64,000 nucleotides of DNA. Source: Beijerinckiaceae bacterium RH AL1. Its GTDB lineage: Bacteria > Pseudomonadota > Alphaproteobacteria > Rhizobiales > Beijerinckiaceae. The notes under the pieces are model-generated. The model was not told where the DNA came from. It did not search any database and saw nothing but the letters and a program-made list of their open reading frames with translations. Position numbers and translations under genes: made by a program. How positions within the stretch are numbered: the first letter of the stretch is position 1; every line of letters starts with the position of its first letter. Shown here piece after piece: positions 59,696 to 64,000 of this stretch. The stretch is taken from assembly GCA_901457705.2 (NCBI GenBank), contig LR590083.2, positions 792,501-856,500 on the forward strand, read 5' to 3'.

Positions 59696-61470
59696 GTGAT
59701 TGTTGGTCCGCCCGATCCCAGAAAGGAGGCGCGCGTCGAGCTCGCCGCCGCGTTGCGGGCCTGCCGTGCGGCCTTCATCGGCGTCGCGATCATGACTGGG
59801 GCCCTGAACGTCCTGGCGCTGACCAGCTCGTTCTTCATGCTGGAGGTCTACGACCGCGTCATCCCCAGCCGCAGCGTGCCGACGCTGGTCGGCCTTCTCA
59901 TCCTCGCCGGCACCCTGTTCGCGTTCCAGGGCTGCCTCGACATCCTGCGCTCCCGTATCCTCGTCCGCATCGGCGCGTTGCTCGATCGCTCGCTGCGGCC
60001 GCGCGTCTTCGATGCGCTGACCCGGCTGCCGCTGCTTGGCCGCACGACCGGCGGGGCCCTGCAGCCGCTGCGCGATCTCGACAGCGTCCGCGGCTTCCTG
60101 TCGGGCCTCGGCCGACGGCGCTCTTCGATCTCCCGTGGATGCCGCTCTACCTCGGGATCTGCTTCGCCTTCCATCCGCTCATCGGCGTCACCGCGCTCGT
60201 CGGCGCCTTCATCCTGCTGGCGCTGACGCTGATGACGGAGATCTCGACGCGCAAGCCCGCGAAGCAGGCCGCCGAAGCGGCCGCGGCGCGCCAGACGCTG
60301 GCCGAGCAGACGCGCCGCAACGCCGAGGTCATCCAGGCGATGGGCATGGCGAACCGGCTGTCGCTGGCCTGGGAGCAGGCCAACGAGCGCTTTCTCGGCG
60401 CCCAGCGCAGCGCCTCGGATGCAACGGGCGGCCTCGGCTCGGCCTCGCGCATCCTGCGCACGGCGCTGCAGTCCTGCGTGCTCGCGGTCGGTGCCCTCCT
60501 CGTCCTGAAGCAGGAGGCGACGTCGGGCGTCATCATCGCCAGCTCGATCCTCACCTCGCGCGCGCTGGCGCCGATCGAGATCGCGATCGCCAACTGGAAG
60601 GGCTTCGTCGGATCGCGGATGGCCTGGCGCCGGCTCGAGGACATCCTCTCGGCGATCCCCGCCGAGGCGTCCGCACTCGCGCTGCCGGCGCCCCGGTCGT
60701 CGGTCGTGGTGGAGGCTGCGAGCGCGGCGCCGCCGGGCTCGCGCGCGGCCATCATCCACGATGTGAGCTTCGCGCTCGAGGCGGGGCAGGGGGTCGGCGT
60801 CATCGGACCCAGCGCCTCAGGCAAGTCGTCGCTCGTGCGGCTCATCGTCGGGATCTGGAAGCCGCTGCGCGGCAGCGTCCGCATCGACGGGGCCACCCTC
60901 GACCAATGGTCCGCAGAGACCCTCGGGCCGCACATCGGCTACCTGCCGCAGGACATCGAGCTGTTCGGCGGGACCGTCGCCCAGAACATCGCCCGTCTCG
61001 AGCGGCAGCCCGACAGCGACGCCGTCATAGCCGCCGCGAAGGCGGCCGGCGTGCACGACCTGATCCTCCGGCTGCCGGATGGCTACGGGACGCAGGTCGG
61101 CGAAGGAGGGGCCAATCTCTCCTGCGGCCAGCGCCAGCGCATCGCGCTCGCGCGCGCGCTCTACGGCGATCCCTTCCTCGTGGTGCTCGACGAGCCGAAC
61201 TCGAACCTCGATGCCGCCGGCGAGAAGGCGCTGACCGCGGCCATCCTCGCCGTTCGTGCGCGCGGCGGCATCGTCGTCGTCGTCGCGCATCGCCCGAGCG
61301 CGCTCGCCGGCGTCAACCTCGCGCTGATCATGAACGAGGGGCGGGTGCGCACCTTCGGCCCCAAAGAGGAAGTCTTGGCCTCGGTGCTGCCGCCGGCGCC
61401 CGCACCGTCCGTGGCGAGGGGCCCGGGCGGCGATCTCAGAGCCCTTCACGAGGTCCCGGCCGCATCATGA
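59696..61470 (+). pseudogene. Type I secretion ABC permease/ATPase (frameshifted)
   Basis: A PrtD-family exporter, about 591 residues when repaired. The N-terminal half starts ALRACRAAFIGVAIMTGALNVLALTSSFFMLEVYDRVIPSRS, the family hallmark. At about 60110 one C is missing from CTCGGCCG; restoring it joins FLSGLG to PTALFDLPWMPLYLGICFAFHPLIG. The ATPase half has Walker A GPSASGKSS, YLPQDIELFGGTVAQNIAR, a signature LSCGQRQR, and Walker B LVVLDEPNSNLD. The signature reads LSCGQ rather than LSGGQ. GTG 59696 is the start. The stop overlaps the HlyD gene. It most likely exports the divergent giant protein; no TolC-type gene is in the window. Confidence 0.85.
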
Positions 61471-62801
61471 AAAAGCTCATCGCCGCCCCCGGACCGAAGC
61501 AAGGGTACGACCCGCAGCGCTCGATCCTTACGCATCTCGGCCTCGGCATGCTGGTCTTCGGCATCCTGGTCTTCGGCCTCGGCGGTCTCGCCGGCACGAC
61601 GGAACTCGCCGGCGCGGTGATCGCCAGCGGCCAGCTCGTCGTCGAATCCGACGTCAAGAAGGTTCAGTCTCCAACGGGCGGCGTCGTCGCCGAGCTCGAC
61701 GTGCATGAAGGCGACCATGTGCGCGCGGGCGAGGTGCTCGTGCGCCTCGACGACACGCAGACGCGGGCCAACCTTGGCGTCGTGACGACCTCGCTCGACG
61801 AGCTGATGGCCCGCCAGGCGCGCGACGAGGCGGCGCGCGACGGCACCGAGACCGTGACCTTCCCGCAGGAGCTGCTGGCCCGCATCGACGACCCCGCCGT
61901 CAGCCACCTCGTCGACGGCGAGCGGCGCTACTTCGAGATCGCCGTGAACTCGGCCAAAGGACAGAAAGCGCAGCTGCGCGAGCGCGTGCTGCAGCTGAAG
62001 CAGCAGATCAACGGCCTCACCGAGCAATATACGGCGAAGGGCAAGGAGATCGAGCTGATCCACAAGCAGCTCGGCGCGGTCGAGAACCTGTGGGCGCGCA
62101 ACCTCATCCAGATGGACAAGCTCATCGGCGTGCAGCGCGAGGTCGCGCGCACCGAGGGCGAGTACGGCCAGCTCAAGGCGTCGATGGCGGAGATCAAGGG
62201 CAAGATCGCCGAGACCGAGCTCGAGATCCTGCAGGTCGATCGCACGCAGCAGGGCGAGGCGAGCAAGGACTTGAGCGAGACGCGGGCCAAGATCTCGGAA
62301 TATCGCGAGCGCAAGATCGCCGCCGAGGACCAGCTGAAGCGCGTCCTCATCCGTTCGCCGCAAAACGGCGTCGTGCACCAGCTCACGGTCCACACGGTGG
62401 GCGGCGTCATCGGCACGAACGGCGATCCGATCGCGCTGATCGTGCCGGACGCCGACAAGCTGCGTGTCGACGCGCGCGTGCAGCCGATCGACATCGACCA
62501 GGTCCACGTGGGACAGAAGGCGATGCTCCGCTTCACGACGTTCAACGCGCGCACGACGCCGGAGATCGCCGGCGAGGTGACGCTCGTCTCCGCCGACGTG
62601 TCGCAGGATCCGAAGACCGGCACGAACTACTACACGATCCGCATCATGCCCTCGCCCGTCGAGCTCGCCGCGCTGAAGGGCGAGAAGCTCGTTCCCGGCA
62701 TGCCCGTGGAGGCCTTCATGGAGACCCACCCGCGGACGCTGATCTCCTACCTTGTGCGACCGATCGGCGACCAGGTGGCGCGCGCGTTCCGCGAGAAGTA
62801 G
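61467..62801 (+). CDS. HlyD-family membrane fusion protein of type I secretion
   Basis: A 444-residue periplasmic adaptor. A single N-terminal transmembrane helix (about 24-46, LGLGMLVFGILVFGLGGLAG) is followed by GAVIASGQLVVESDVKKVQSPTGGVVAELDVHEGDHVRAGEVLVRLDD, the lipoyl half-motif. A long coiled-coil pair lies at about 150-285, then come RSPQNGVVHQLTVHTVGGVI and PGMPVEAFMETHPRTLISYLVRPI, the conserved C-terminus of the PrtE/HlyD type. ATG 61467 overlaps the ABC gene stop. It bridges that transporter to an outer-membrane channel encoded elsewhere. Confidence 0.94.
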   Translation: MKKLIAAPGPKQGYDPQRSILTHLGLGMLVFGILVFGLGGLAGTTELAGAVIASGQLVVESDVKKVQSPTGGVVAELDVHEGDHVRAGEVLVRLDDTQTRANLGVVTTSLDELMARQARDEAARDGTETVTFPQELLARIDDPAVSHLVDGERRYFEIAVNSAKGQKAQLRERVLQLKQQINGLTEQYTAKGKEIELIHKQLGAVENLWARNLIQMDKLIGVQREVARTEGEYGQLKASMAEIKGKIAETELEILQVDRTQQGEASKDLSETRAKISEYRERKIAAEDQLKRVLIRSPQNGVVHQLTVHTVGGVIGTNGDPIALIVPDADKLRVDARVQPIDIDQVHVGQKAMLRFTTFNARTTPEIAGEVTLVSADVSQDPKTGTNYYTIRIMPSPVELAALKGEKLVPGMPVEAFMETHPRTLISYLVRPIGDQVARAFREK

Positions 62802-62840
62802 CGGGCGCGTTCGAGGCGTCGAAGATCTTCGCGGAAACGG

Positions 62841-64000
62841 TCAGACAGCCGGCGGATACACCGTCTTTCCGGCCGCCCTGTTGAGCGTTTCGGTGCTCAC
62901 GTCGACGATGATCTTTGGTGGCTCGCGATAGAACGAGCTGTTGTAGATGTGGCCGCCGGCCTCCTTAAAGCCCAATGTCGAGATGAGCTTGCCCACCTCG
63001 CGCTCCACCACCGGCGGCAGCAGCCTAAGGAAACCGGCGGCTGCGGCGAAGGACAGGCTGGGATAGAGCTCGATCCGATGGCCTGTTTTGACGAGGCTAT
63101 CGAGGTAGTCGAAGATTTCGATTTTTCGCGACCTCTTGCCGGCGTCGCCGCGCGTGGCTTCGTCCTTCATCCGTGCCGCGCTCTCCGTCAGATCGATGAA
63201 GTCGTCCAGCTGCGTCCAGAACATGTCGACGTTGGCGAGGTAATTTCGGGCGCCCTGGCTGACGGTGGCTTTGGCGCGGGCTATTTCTTCGGCATCGGTC
63301 CCCCAAGCGTAGCCATCTGTGCCCACTTCCTTCGAGGCGATGACTTCCGTGAGATGCGGGTTGGGAATGAAGACGGCCGGGCAGCCGCACAGGACCGCCT
63401 CGATGGCAAGGGCCGTATTTTCGTAGGTGTAGAACACCTCGCTGGTCTGGAAGAGCCTGGCGATCTCCTCGGGAGTCTGCGCGCCATCCTGGAGACGCGT
63501 GATCTCGACGCTGCCATCTGTGATCGGCAGCGGCGTTCCGCCGTGAACCTTGCGGTACTTGTCGGCGTAGAAACACGATCCCGCGCGCGGCGAACCGTCG
63601 GGCGGAGGACGAAAAATCGAGGTGTCCACGGCCGGAATGAACAGCACGTTCTCACAGTTGGCGTGCTTGGCCAGAGCACGCGAATAGCCGAAGCAGATCT
63701 CATCGGCGTCGTAGACCGAGTCACCGCCGAGAAGTCCGGGAAAGTTCAAGATGTAGCGGACGACGATCTCAGCGCCGTAGGGGTTTCCCGTCACGACCTC
63801 CGGATAGACGACGATGGGCGTCTGCTGGCGGCGTGCGTGCGCCTCGAGAATCGTCCGCGAGAGGATGGGCGTCAGCAGGTCGGGTCCGCCGCCGAAGAAC
63901 TGTGCGCCGACCATCCGGGAGACCGGATCCTGGACGATGTAGGCCGAATGCCCACGCTTGTTGAGCGCGTGGCAGAGTATATGGAGGCAACGGATCCCAG
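62841..64000 (-). CDS. Glycosyltransferase-like protein, N-terminus beyond the window
   Basis: At least 386 residues, open to the right edge. Beyond the internal ATG at 63914 the frame continues with plausible protein, including LCHALNKRGHSAYIVQDPVSR, so the start lies outside. Features resemble GT-B glycosyltransferases: an N-terminal fold with CLHILCHALNKRGHSAY, TPIVVYPEVVTGNPYGAEIVVRYILNFPG, and a donor-site stretch FYTYENTALAIEAVLCGCPAVFIPN, which matches the E-A-x-x-x-G-x-P pattern. It converges on the HlyD gene. Acceptor unknown; a role in glycosylating the surface protein is speculation. Confidence 0.75.
   Translation of the reverse strand, partial: GIRCLHILCHALNKRGHSAYIVQDPVSRMVGAQFFGGGPDLLTPILSRTILEAHARRQQTPIVVYPEVVTGNPYGAEIVVRYILNFPGLLGGDSVYDADEICFGYSRALAKHANCENVLFIPAVDTSIFRPPPDGSPRAGSCFYADKYRKVHGGTPLPITDGSVEITRLQDGAQTPEEIARLFQTSEVFYTYENTALAIEAVLCGCPAVFIPNPHLTEVIASKEVGTDGYAWGTDAEEIARAKATVSQGARNYLANVDMFWTQLDDFIDLTESAARMKDEATRGDAGKRSRKIEIFDYLDSLVKTGHRIELYPSLSFAAAAGFLRLLPPVVEREVGKLISTLGFKEAGGHIYNSSFYREPPKIIVDVSTETLNRAAGKTVYPPAV

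Overview
The window is GC-rich throughout and reads as chromosome of an alphaproteobacterium, most likely of the order Hyphomicrobiales (Rhizobiales). The supporting signs are an sdhCDAB operon, a ChvE-GguA-GguB sugar importer with GguC, a HemJ-type protoporphyrinogen oxidase, a BolA/monothiol glutaredoxin pair, and a small Omp25-like beta-barrel protein. No rRNA, tRNA, CRISPR array or insertion sequence was seen. I worked by reading only; no database search was run.

Left end (0-7.4 kb): a cyclooxygenase-like haem peroxidase converges on a two-gene unit. The first gene of that unit encodes a catalase-like domain fused to a LodA-type (cysteine tryptophylquinone) amino-acid oxidase. The second encodes a LodB/GoxB-like flavoprotein maturase. 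Both are frameshifted as given. Aspartate aminotransferase and a tiny secreted protein follow. From 7.5 to 15.5 kb lie housekeeping and accessory genes: a GST, a GT87-like mannosyltransferase, a lipoprotein, a TetR / short-chain dehydrogenase / Baeyer-Villiger-type monooxygenase cassette, glutamate racemase, and a frameshifted DUF1624 membrane acyltransferase.

Core region (15.5-26 kb): sdhC-sdhD-sdhA-[DUF4258-DUF2283]-sdhB, where a toxin-antitoxin-like pair sits inside the succinate dehydrogenase operon. Then come rpsT, a cystathionine beta-lyase-like gene, heparinase II/III, macro domain, glutaredoxin, bolA, hemJ and a class II aldolase.

Sugar region (26-40 kb): an apparently complete oxidative (De Ley-Doudoroff) galactose locus. 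It holds a GntR/FCD regulator, IlvD/Edd sugar-acid dehydratase, secreted aldose 1-epimerase, SMP-30 lactonase, DgoK, DgoA, D-galactose 1-dehydrogenase, GguC, an OprB-like porin and ChvE-GguAB. Four near-identical 14-bp sites (ACTCAGACAAATAG-like) lie only in the three promoter-bearing gaps of this locus and are probably its operator.

Right part (40-64 kb): a Tat-exported PaoABC-type molybdenum aldehyde oxidoreductase; a glycosyltransferase; a frameshifted cytochrome b561; two MFS genes, the first with an in-frame TGA. These are followed by a roughly 3,230-residue type I secreted surface protein with 16 tandem ~103-residue cadherin-like repeats, VCBS-like domains, a beta-helix and a degenerate metalloprotease-like motif. 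It is divergent from an outer-membrane barrel gene and its likely ABC/HlyD exporter. A glycosyltransferase runs off the right edge.

At least seven genes carry a frameshift or stop. Four or five of these fit single-base indels in C/G runs, so base-calling error in a draft assembly must be excluded before any is called a real pseudogene.
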